Source: Streptomyces antimycoticus (GTDB taxonomy: Bacteria; Actinomycetota; Actinomycetes; Streptomycetales; Streptomycetaceae). From it: a DNA stretch of 64,000 nucleotides. Each line of letters starts with the position of its first letter. Positions within the stretch are counted from its first letter, which is position 1. Location: assembly GCF_005405925.1 (NCBI RefSeq), contig NZ_BJHV01000001.1:7874001-7938000 (forward strand), in the 5' to 3' direction. Positions 26,887 through 36,239 of this stretch are shown in pieces. Under the pieces are notes generated by a model that saw only the letters and a list, made by a program, of their open reading frames with translations, did not search any database and was not told the DNA's origin. Made by a program: the position numbers and the translations under genes.

Positions 26887-28060
26887 TCAGCCGGTGGTGA
26901 GGGTGAGCCCGTAGGTCGTCAGGATCGGGTTCACCGGCTGGTAGTACGTCGTGCCGCCGACGGTGCAGTTGCCGGAGCCGCCGGAGGTGACGCCCTGCCC
27001 CTCGCTGCCCGAGATGAACGGGCCCCCGGAGTCGCCCGGTTCGGCGCAGACGTTGGTGCGCGTGACCCCGTTGATCGTGCCCTGCGGATACTGCACGCTG
27101 GTGTCGTGCTGCTGGATGGTGCCGCAGTGCCAGCCGGTCGTCGACCCGGAGCGGCAGACGGACGAGCCCACCGGCGCTTCCTGGGAGCCGGTGACGGTGA
27201 CATTGGTGCCCTCGGGGCCGATCACCCACGGCTGCGGAACCCAGTCGGCGTTGGTGGACACCCAGGCGTAGTCATGACCGGGGAAGCTGGAGCCCTGGAA
27301 GCTGCCCTGGGCCACCCGGTTGAAGCCGGTGGTGGTGTCGCCCTGGCTGCCGCAGTGGCCGGCGGTGACGAAGCCGTTCTGCTCGCCCTGGGTCACCGGG
27401 AAGCCGATCGAGCAGCGGGCGGAGTCATTGATGTAGAACGCCTCGCCGCCCCGCAGGTCGTACAGCGGGCTCGGCCGCTCGGCCGACTCCACGACCCGTA
27501 CCACCTCGCGGTCCGCGCCGCTGGTGGCGACGAAGGCGGCCGCCTCGCTCGGCTTGGCCGACTGCACCACGACGCTGTTGGTCTTGACGTCGACGTACCA
27601 GGCGGACGCGACATCGGCCGCCGGGGGGCGCTCCGAGGCGGTGCGGTCCAGGGCCTGCTTGGCGTCGGTGAGGGCCTTGAGACTGTGCTTGACGACCGCG
27701 GCCTTGGCGCCGCCGGCCGTGATGGTGCCGCTCTGCCCCTCGTCGGTGGTGGCGACGGTGAGTTCGGCGGTGTTGCCGGTCACCCATGCGCCGCCGTAGC
27801 TGCCGCCCAGGCTCTTGCGCAGGCCCGGTTCGGTGGCCCCGGCCCGGTACTCATTGGATATCCGCATCCGCGCCTCATCGGCCGTCAGGCCCAGGTCGCG
27901 CTGCATCGAGGCCAGCATCTCGGGGGCACCTCCCTCCGGGGGCGGGGGAGGGTTCACCGGGGTCGGCCACCGCGGGTATGCCGCTCCCCAGGAAGAGGGC
28001 GGCTATCGCGACGGTGCAACCGGCGGCCAGCTCAAGGCCGTGACGGCGTCTGCGGGACAT
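26887..28060 (-). CDS. Secreted S1 family serine protease (streptogrisin-like), frameshifted in this sequence
   Basis: The mature-coding frame (26887-27957) has the alpha-lytic-type pro-domain (MLASMQRDLGLTADEARMRI; KPSEAAAFVATSG) and then a chymotrypsin-fold protease with its triad: His in FVTAGHCG, Asp in HDYAWVS and Ser in EPGDSGGPF. The start and signal peptide (SRRRRHGLELAAGCTVAIAALF, then GSGIPAVADPGEP) are in another frame beginning at ATG 28060. The two frames meet in C/G runs near 27935-27955; two missing bases, or one extra, would join them into about 390 residues. It is expected to be an extracellular protease activated by pro-domain removal. Confidence 0.85.
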
Positions 28061-28146
28061 CTTCGGTCTCCTCGGCTCGGGAGATGGTCACGCTACGTGC
28101 CCACCTGGGCGCCAAGCGTAATTGCCGGGGACGTGCCTCGCTCGGT

Positions 28147-28181
28147 GGGCGCATGAGCCCCGGATGAGGGGTCATGCGCCC
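28147..28181 (-). terminator. Strong hairpin, probable terminator of aldo/keto reductase gene
   Basis: GGGCGCATGA (28147-28156) pairs with TCATGCGCCC (28172-28181), a 10-bp perfect stem, and the loop contains a further CCCC/GGGG inner pairing. It lies about 110 bp downstream of the aldo/keto reductase stop and upstream of the protease start. Confidence 0.65.
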
Positions 28182-28292
28182 GGGATATGCCACGACTCGG
28201 GGTGCGGGGACGCGGGGTGCGGGCGGATAAGGGTCCGCCCCGCCGCGGGGGGACGCGACGGGGCGGAGCGTGGAACGGTGGAGCGCCGGGGC

Positions 28293-29123
28293 TCAGCCGT
28301 TGAAGGTCTCGGGGTCGAAGCCCAGCCGGTTGCCGGTCTCCAGGGAGTCGATCGCCGACAGGTCCTCGGAGTCCAGCTGGAAGTCGAAGACGTCGATGTT
28401 CTCCTGGATCCGGGACGGGGTCACGGACTTGGGGATCACCACATTGCCGAGGTCCAGATGCCAGCGCAGCACCACCTGGGCCGGGGACTTCCCGTGCTTT
28501 TGGGCGATCGCCGCCAGCTTCGGGTCGTCCAGCAGGCCCTTGCCCTGGCCGAGCGGGGACCACGCCTCGGTGGCGATGTCATGGCGGGCGTTGAAGGCGC
28601 GCAGCTCCGCCTGCTGGAGCTGCGGGTGCAGCTCGATCTGGTCGATCACCGGGATGATCGAGGTCTCGGAGAGCAGCCGCTGGGTGTGGGCGGCGTGGAA
28701 GTTGGACAGGCCGATGGCCTTGGCGCGGCCCTCGGAGTAGATCTTCTCGAACGCCTTCCAGGTGTCCACGTACTTGTCGACCCCGGGCAGCGGCCAGTGG
28801 ATCAGGTAGAGATCCACATACTCCAGGCCCAGCCTGGTCAGCGAGGCGTCGAAGGCGCGGAGGGTCGAGTCGTAGCCCTGGTCGGCATTCTGGAGCTTGG
28901 TGGTGACGAACAGCTCGTCGCGTGCGATGCCCGACGCGGCGAGCCCCTTCCCCGTGCCCTCCTCGTTGCCGTATATCGCGGCGGTGTCGATGCTGCGGTA
29001 CCCGGCGTCCAGCGCGGTGCGCACCGCGACCTGCGCCTCGTCGTCCGGGATCTGCCAGACACCGAAGCCGAGCTGCGGCATCCGGACGCCGTTGTTGAGG
29101 GTGATGAACGGGACCTTGCTCAC
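28293..29123 (-). CDS. Aldo/keto reductase
   Basis: 276 residues from GTG 29123 (SKVPFITLNNG). The AKR signatures are present: GYRSIDTAAIYGNEEGTG with catalytic Asp and Tyr, FVTTKLQNADQGYDST with Lys, VDLYLIHWPLPG with His, and IGLSNFHAAHTQRLL. The NADPH site is near VVIPKSVTPSRIQENIDVF. It reduces aldehydes or ketones with NADPH and resembles 2,5-diketo-gluconate reductase-like AKR5 enzymes. It is monocistronic by spacing, with a hairpin downstream. Confidence 0.93.
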   Translation of the reverse strand: MSKVPFITLNNGVRMPQLGFGVWQIPDDEAQVAVRTALDAGYRSIDTAAIYGNEEGTGKGLAASGIARDELFVTTKLQNADQGYDSTLRAFDASLTRLGLEYVDLYLIHWPLPGVDKYVDTWKAFEKIYSEGRAKAIGLSNFHAAHTQRLLSETSIIPVIDQIELHPQLQQAELRAFNARHDIATEAWSPLGQGKGLLDDPKLAAIAQKHGKSPAQVVLRWHLDLGNVVIPKSVTPSRIQENIDVFDFQLDSEDLSAIDSLETGNRLGFDPETFNG

Positions 29124-29211
29124 GGGCAGTCGATCCTTACGTCGGATGTGGATTGCATGCTTCCGTAGGTACAACGATCAACAAGCGGCGGGCATTCCCG
29201 CCGGCGCCCGT

Positions 29212-30027
29212 TCACCAGGGCCGTCCGCGCAGGACCACCACGCCACCTCCGTCCGGCCCGATGCGCTCCGCCGCCCGCCGCGCCGCCTGGGCCAGTGTGG
29301 GCACCTCGCCCAGCAGGCCGTAGAGCCCGCCCGCGAAGGCCGCAGCGCCGTCCAACGGTCCGCGATGGGCGACCACCACCTCGGCCGCCCGGGCGAAGAG
29401 CGCGGCGAGAGGCGCGCCGTCGGGGCAGCCGAGCACCACACCGGGCAGCGGGGCGCCGGTCAGCCGGCGATAGGCGGTCAGCAGCTCGGCCAGGCGCGCG
29501 GCGGGGGTGCGATGCGCCTGGCCGTCGCCGTCCTCGAAGACCAGCGCGCGCCCCTCGCGGCGGCAGACCAGATGCAGCACATCCGGGCGTACGGTGAGGA
29601 TCCGCCGCAGATCGGTGGCGGCCGCGGCGGGGCACCGGTCCACCGTCAGCACGCCCCGCGCGGCCCGCTGGACCGCGGCTAACTCCTGGGACCCCGGGGC
29701 GGCGCCGGTCACCAGCACCCGCCGCAGACCGCCGCCGCCCGGCTCCCGTAAGGCGGCACGGAACACCGCGTTGTGCGGATAGGTGACGCAGGCGGCGGCC
29801 AGGACGCGCAGCCTGCCGTCCGCGATCCGGTCCGCGGTCACCGCGCGGGCCACCGCGGACCAGAACTCCCCGGCGGTGGTGCCGGCCGCCGCCGGGATGT
29901 GCTCGGCGGTCAGGCCCGCCCTGTGCAGCAGTGCCACGGCGGACGGGCCGGGCGGGAAGACCCGCGCCAACTCCCGGATCTCCTCGGTCGTCAGCGCCGG
30001 ATGTCCGTCCCCGTCCTGGCCGTCCAC
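29212..30027 (-). CDS. EAD1 domain protein with degenerate CHAT-like (caspase-fold) domain
   Basis: 271 residues. Residues about 10-90 match effector-associated domain 1: LTTEEIRELARVF, LLHRAGLTAEHIP, EFWSAVARAV, and LLAAAC...YPHNAVF (as RVLAAACVTYPHNAVFRAAL). The rest follows the CHAT layout: RRVLVTGAAPG, AAATDLRRILTVRPDVLHLVC, ALVFEDGDGQ, GVVLGCPDGAPLAALF, EVVVAHRGPLDGAAAFAGGLYGLL. In active CHAT proteases the segment after DVLH is GHG; here it is CRREG, so the catalytic His is lost, while a Cys in VLGCPDG is kept. EAD domains belong to multi-component conflict systems in which adaptor domains pair with effectors. The next gene upstream is an unrecognised 226-aa protein. The domain call is by eye. 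Confidence 0.7.
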   Translation of the reverse strand: MDGQDGDGHPALTTEEIRELARVFPPGPSAVALLHRAGLTAEHIPAAAGTTAGEFWSAVARAVTADRIADGRLRVLAAACVTYPHNAVFRAALREPGGGGLRRVLVTGAAPGSQELAAVQRAARGVLTVDRCPAAAATDLRRILTVRPDVLHLVCRREGRALVFEDGDGQAHRTPAARLAELLTAYRRLTGAPLPGVVLGCPDGAPLAALFARAAEVVVAHRGPLDGAAAFAGGLYGLLGEVPTLAQAARRAAERIGPDGGGVVVLRGRPW

Positions 30028-30078
30028 CGTTCCGTCGCTCCTTGCCTGTGCTCGTACCGCTCGTTCCCCGCCCCGTAG

Positions 30079-30759
30079 CTACTGATCCGCGGTGAGGTGC
30101 AGCGGTTCCTCGAGCTCCTCGCGGAAGCGGTGCAGGGTGTGCCCCTCGCGCACCGTCGCGCCCACCGCGACCGCCGCCCGGCTCACCGCCCCGCGCGGTG
30201 CCCGCACCACCATGGCCAGCCGGTAGGTCCCGCCGATGCGCGCCGCCGAGGTGTGCCGGATCTCCCAGCCCGGGTCGGAGCGCAGCTCACGCCGCGCCTC
30301 CAGGAAGGCCCGCTCGCCGTACGCGGTGTGGAGAACCTCCCGGAAACCCAGCCGCGGGCCGAGAGGGGCCGCATGCGCCGGTGCCGCGGCCTTCGCCTCC
30401 GCGGTGAGCTGGCGCGGGGTCATCGACCAGGCCACCGGCTGGAAGACCGTGGTGCCCCGCCGCACCGGTTCGGCCGTGAGCGTGACATCGAGATTGACCG
30501 AGTGCAGGGCGGGGTCCGGCGCGTCCCGGGCGCAGGTCACCGACAGATGCACCAGGTGATAAACGGCGTTGTCCGCCTCGGTTCGCAGGAAGTCCAGCAG
30601 CTCCGGATCCGGTTCGACGAGTTCCGCCGTCACCGGTAAGGCCACCGGCCCGCCCAGGATCACCCGCCCGGCCAGCCTCGGGCCGCTGGGCTGAGGTGTC
30701 TCCTCGGACAACAGGGACAGTTCACGTTCGGGAAGTTCGGGGAGAATGACATCGATCAT
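30079..30759 (-). CDS. Hypothetical protein next to EAD1/CHAT-like gene
   Basis: 226 residues, not recognised. There is no signal peptide or membrane segment. The middle has strand-like stretches (NAVYHLVHLSVTC, HSVNLDVTLTA) and the C-terminal half has GWEIRHTSAARIGGTYRLAMVVRAP and AVGATVREGHTLHRFREE, suggesting two beta-rich modules with a helical linker (LTAEAKAAAPAHA). It is flanked by the acyl-CoA synthetase (19 bp upstream) and the EAD1 gene (51 bp downstream), all on the minus strand. An operon, and therefore a link to the EAD1 protein, is plausible. Confidence 0.75.
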   Translation of the reverse strand: MIDVILPELPERELSLLSEETPQPSGPRLAGRVILGGPVALPVTAELVEPDPELLDFLRTEADNAVYHLVHLSVTCARDAPDPALHSVNLDVTLTAEPVRRGTTVFQPVAWSMTPRQLTAEAKAAAPAHAAPLGPRLGFREVLHTAYGERAFLEARRELRSDPGWEIRHTSAARIGGTYRLAMVVRAPRGAVSRAAVAVGATVREGHTLHRFREELEEPLHLTADQ

Positions 30760-30778
30760 TTCGTGCCCCCTTCGCGGC

Positions 30779-32604
<1,826 letters not shown>

Positions 32605-32788
32605 TACCTGCTCCTTGAAGCCGCTAGCACAGCGCCGCGACCGTACCCGATCCGGCCCCGATGCGGGAGAGGTGTTTTGTGCCCGGAACGCACGGAATGC
32701 CGGGCGGTCAGTAAGGTGAAAGGGGGCCAATCAGGCGCCGACGAGGGCGGATTGCGTGGAGTCTGGCCCTATGCGCCGCGTGTGTGGC

Positions 32789-33680
32789 TTATATGTAACG
32801 GTCTTCTGCACGAAATCTCTCCGATCGTGGCACAGGCCCCGCCAGGATCGCGGCGGCGAGTCGCTCCGCCGCGGCGTGCGAGGCGCCGTCCTGCCGCCGA
32901 TTTCCGTACAACAGTACGAAATCCACGGGCCGAGGTCGGGCAGCCCGGCCCGTTCGGGACCGGCGCGAGGCCGGGCGGAATCAGGCCATGGGTGTGTGCC
33001 ATCACCCCGAGCCCGGCGCGCGCCGCCGCGACCAGGCCGTTGAGACTGCCGCTGGTACAGACGATCCGCCATGACCTGCCGTGTCGCTCCAGCACATCCA
33101 GCGCGCGGGCCCGGGTGAGCCCGGGTGGCGGGAAGACGATCAGGGGGAGCGGACGGTCCGGATCCAGCCGCAGTCGCTCGGCGCCGATCCACACCAGCCG
33201 GTCTCGCCACACCAGCTGGCCGCCGGGCCTCTCCTCGGACCGCTTGGCCAGCACCAGATCCAGCTTGCCCGCCTCCAGCCGCTCATGCAGTGTGCCCGAC
33301 AGCTCCACGGTGAGCTCCAGGTCCACCTCGGGGTGATCGCGACGGAACCCCTCCAGGATCTCCGGCAGCCGGGTCACCACGAAGTCCTCCGAGGCGCCGA
33401 AGCGCAGCCGGCCGCGCAGCCGGGTGCCCCGGAACCAGCTCGCCGCCCGCTCGTTCGCCTCCAGGATCGAGCGGGCGAACCCCAGCATCGCCTCGCCGTC
33501 CTCGGTCAGCTCCACACCGTGGGTGTCGCGGGCGAAGAGCTGCCGTCCCACGGCCGCCTCCAGCTTGCGCACCTGCTGGCTCACGGTGGACTGGCGCACC
33601 CCGAGGCGGTCGGCGGCCTGGGTGAAGCTCAGGGTCTGGGACACCGCGAGAAACGTCCGGAGCTGGGCGGGGTCGTACAT
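32789..33680 (-). CDS. LysR family transcriptional regulator, two frameshifts near C-terminus
   Basis: Starts at ATG 33680 (MYDPAQLRTFLAVSQTLSFTQAADRLG), a LysR winged helix with QSTVSQQVRKLEAAVGRQLF. The substrate domain begins LRGRLRFGASEDFVVTRLPEIL. Near 32960 the frame shifts at APVP-ERAGLPDLGP, and again near 32930 to VDFVLLYGNRRQDGASHAAA, ending ERFRAEDRYI at 32789. Two added bases restore 297 residues; without them the frame drifts into Arg-rich shadow sequence. It is divergent from the second SBF-like transporter gene (33852) and probably regulates it. Confidence 0.85.
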
Positions 33681-33851
33681 GGAGCCACTGTATGACGAGA
33701 CCACAGGCCCATCACGGAACGCGATGGCAGTCAGAGCGGTATGCAGGATTCCCGATGGCCTTGATCAGGAGCACTATGGACGGGGCCCCGTCCGTGGCCA
33801 TGCCAGTCCATGCCAGTCCACGCCGATGAGAAAGAGCGAGAAAGAGAACGA
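33681..33851. promoter_or_regulatory. Divergent LysR/SBF promoter with direct repeats
   Basis: The 171 bp between the LysR gene and the SBF-like gene contain a perfect 10-bp tandem repeat TGCCAGTCCA at 33801-33810 and 33811-33820, with a partial TGGCCA just before. Direct repeats near a LysR target promoter could be part of its binding site, but no clear T-N11-A dyad was picked out. Confidence 0.4.
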
Positions 33852-34946
33852 ATGCCGCACCGCCCGCACCTCCGCAAGATCGCCCTTCCCTCCTGGCTCC
33901 CGCTGGACGGCTTCATCCTCGGACTGATCGGCACCGTGGCGCTCGCCGCGCTGCTCCCGGTCAGCGGCCGGGCCGCCACCGTCACCGACGGGGCCACCAC
34001 GGTCGCGGTCGCGTTTCTCTTCTTTCTCTACGGCGCCCGGCTCTCCACCCGTGAGGCGCTGGACGGAGTGCGCCACTGGCGGCTCCACCTGACCGTGCTG
34101 GTGTGCACCTTCGCCATCTTCCCGACCCTGGGCCTCGCCGCGCGCGGCCTGGTGCCGTACGTGCTGACGCACCCCCTCTACACCGGGCTGCTCTTCCTGT
34201 GCCTGGTGCCCTCCACGGTCCAGTCCTCCATCGCCTTCACCTCGATCGCCCGGGGCAATGTCGCCGCCGCGATCTGCGCGGGCTCCTTCTCCAGCCTGCT
34301 CGGTGTGGTCGTCACCCCGGTGCTGGCCGCACTGCTGCTGGGCGGCAGCGGCGGCGGCTTCTCGGCCGATTCGATGGTCAAGATCGGGCTCCAGCTGCTG
34401 GCCCCCTTCCTCGCCGGTCAGCTCCTGCGTCGCTGGATCGGCGGCTTCATCTCCCGCCACCGGGCGATGCTGCGCCTGGTCGACCGCGGCTCGGTGCTGC
34501 TCGTGGTCTACGCGGCGTTCAGCGAGGGCATGACCCGGGGCATCTGGCACCAGGTCACCCCGGCCCGGCTGGCGATCCTCCTGGGCGTCGAGGCGGTCCT
34601 GCTCACGGTGATGCTCACGCTCACCTCGTACGGCTCGCGGAAGCTCGGCTTCGTCCGCGAGGACCGGATCACGATCGTGTTCGCGGGGTCGAAGAAGAGC
34701 CTGGCCGCCGGGCTGCCGATGGCGAGCGTGCTCTTCGGCGCCCAGGCGAGCCTGGCGGTGCTGCCGCTGATGCTCTTCCACCAGATGCAGCTGATGGTCT
34801 GCGCGGTGCTGGCCCGCCGCTATGCGGCGCGGGCGCCGGAGGCGGCGGTGACGGGGGCCGAGACGGGGGCGGAGGCCGCTCGGGCTCGTACGGACCGCGT
34901 GGACAACGAGGACAGCGCGGACGAGGCCGCGCTGACCCGCGTCTGA
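33852..34946 (+). CDS. SBF-like (bile acid:sodium symporter-like) transporter, paralogue 2
   Basis: 364 residues from ATG 33852 (MPHRPHLRKIALPSWLP), preceded by the purine-rich GAGAAAGAGAACGA. It is closely similar along its length to the protein at 18070: both share LLFFLYG-RLSTREAL, the VPSTVQSS segment, ICAGSFSSLLGVV/ICAGTYSSLLGVI, and GSKKSLAAGLPMASVLFG. It has about ten hydrophobic segments and an acidic/Ala-rich C-terminal tail unlike paralogue 1. Divergent LysR control suggests induction by its own substrate. Confidence 0.9.
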   Translation: MPHRPHLRKIALPSWLPLDGFILGLIGTVALAALLPVSGRAATVTDGATTVAVAFLFFLYGARLSTREALDGVRHWRLHLTVLVCTFAIFPTLGLAARGLVPYVLTHPLYTGLLFLCLVPSTVQSSIAFTSIARGNVAAAICAGSFSSLLGVVVTPVLAALLLGGSGGGFSADSMVKIGLQLLAPFLAGQLLRRWIGGFISRHRAMLRLVDRGSVLLVVYAAFSEGMTRGIWHQVTPARLAILLGVEAVLLTVMLTLTSYGSRKLGFVREDRITIVFAGSKKSLAAGLPMASVLFGAQASLAVLPLMLFHQMQLMVCAVLARRYAARAPEAAVTGAETGAEAARARTDRVDNEDSADEAALTRV

Positions 34947-34948
34947 CG

Positions 34949-35674
34949 TCAGCTTTCGGCGGCCTGGCTTTCGGGGGTCTGGTTTCCGGCGGTCTGGTTT
35001 CCGGCGGTCTGGTCGCCGGCCGGCGGCAGCGGCGGCTTGCGGGCGATGAGGAACGCCTGCGGGGTGGGTTCCCAGCGCTCCGGTTCCCGGAAGGTCCGGG
35101 CGCGGACCGGCAGTCCGGCCCCGGCCAGCAACTCGGCGATCCGGTCCGGCTGCCACCGGCGGAAGCTCAGCGACACCTCATGGCCGAACGCCTCCGTGTA
35201 GTCCCGCTGCTCATCGCCCACCTGGAAGCCCACCAGCGCGTATCCACCGGGCGCCAGCACCCGGTGGAACTCGGCGAACACATCCGGCAGCCGCTCCTGC
35301 GGAATGTGGATCGTCGAGTACCAGGCCACCACGGCGGCGAGGGTGCCGTCCGCGATGTCCAGGGACAGCATCGACCCCTCCTCGAACCGCAGCCCGGGAT
35401 GCTCCCGGCGGGCCAACTCCACCATCGCCGGCGACAGATCGATCCCGTACACGGACAGCCCCAGCTCATGGAGGTGCGCGGTCACCCGGCCCGGGCCGCT
35501 GCCCACATCGGCCACCGGTCCGCCCCCGGCGTTCCGCACCAGCTCGGCGAACCCGGCGAACACCGCCCGCTCCAGCGTCTGGGCCGCCAGTTCGTCGCGG
35601 TACTGCTTGTCGTAGTCGAGGGCTATGGCGTTGTAGGACGCCCGGGTGGAGGCAAGGAAGTCGGCTTCGGTCAC
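34949..35674 (-). CDS. Class I SAM-dependent methyltransferase with repetitive C-terminal tail
   Basis: 241 residues. SAM motif I is VADVGSGPGRVTAHL (about 53-67), followed by VYGIDLSPAMVELARREHPG, AVVAWYSTIHIP and FHRVLAPGGYALVGFQ, the Methyltransf_25/11 pattern. The last about 25 residues are a repetitive tail (AGNQTAGNQT) from four 15-bp repeats at 34955-35014. It is convergent with the SBF-like gene, with 2 bp between stop codons. The substrate is unknown. Confidence 0.88.
   Translation of the reverse strand: MTEADFLASTRASYNAIALDYDKQYRDELAAQTLERAVFAGFAELVRNAGGGPVADVGSGPGRVTAHLHELGLSVYGIDLSPAMVELARREHPGLRFEEGSMLSLDIADGTLAAVVAWYSTIHIPQERLPDVFAEFHRVLAPGGYALVGFQVGDEQRDYTEAFGHEVSLSFRRWQPDRIAELLAGAGLPVRARTFREPERWEPTPQAFLIARKPPLPPAGDQTAGNQTAGNQTPESQAAES
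34955..35014. repeat. Four 15-bp in-frame tandem repeats in methyltransferase C-terminus
   Basis: Units at 34955, 34970, 34985 and 35000 share the form TCCGGCGGTCTGGTT. Because 15 bp is five codons, they lengthen the protein tail without breaking the frame. Confidence 0.75.
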
Positions 35675-35767
35675 GGCCGCTCACCCTAGCGGGACGCATC
35701 CGCGGCGGGTCTCGTTTTCAGACCCCTTTGGGAGGCTGTTGTCAGACCCCTCTGCGACGCTTCGGAC

Positions 35768-36226
35768 ATGACGACGCTGACGCTGCAGTTGACCATCGAC
35801 TGTGCCGAGCCACGCCGGATGGTGGCCTTCTGGTCCGAGGCCCTGGGCTATGTGCCCGAGCCCCCGCCCGGCGGCCATGCCACCTGGCGGGAGTACTGGG
35901 CGGACACGGGGGTGCCCGCGGAGGAGCTGCCCCCCGGGGTCGGGGAGACCCCGGAGTCCATCGTGGATCCGGCGGGGCAGGGTCCGAGGGTGTGGTTCCA
36001 GCAGGTTCCGGAGTCGAAGGTCACCAAGAACCGGCTGCATCTGGATCTGAAGGTGGGCGGCGGGCGTGATGTGCCCCTGGCGGTCCGCACCGAGCGCGTC
36101 ACCGCGACCGTGGACCGGCTGAAGGCCGCCGGAGCCACGGTGCAACGGATCATGGACGAGCCGGGGATGGAGCACTACGCGGTGGTGCTCCAGGACCCGG
36201 AGGGCAATGAGTTCTGTGTGGTCTAG
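35768..36226 (+). CDS. VOC family (glyoxalase/bleomycin-resistance-like) protein
   Basis: 152 residues. LTIDCAEPRRMVAFWSEALGYVPEP opens the first beta-alpha-beta-beta-beta unit and NRLHLDLKV...DRLKAAGATVQRIMDEPGMEHYAVVLQDPEGNEFCVV gives the second, with the metal-ligand-like HLDL and DPEGNEF segments of the Glyoxalase_6 kind. It could be a lyase, dioxygenase or drug-binding protein. Its stop is 13 bp from the convergent sialidase stop. Confidence 0.9.
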   Translation: MTTLTLQLTIDCAEPRRMVAFWSEALGYVPEPPPGGHATWREYWADTGVPAEELPPGVGETPESIVDPAGQGPRVWFQQVPESKVTKNRLHLDLKVGGGRDVPLAVRTERVTATVDRLKAAGATVQRIMDEPGMEHYAVVLQDPEGNEFCVV

Positions 36227-36239
36227 CCGTGGATGAACG

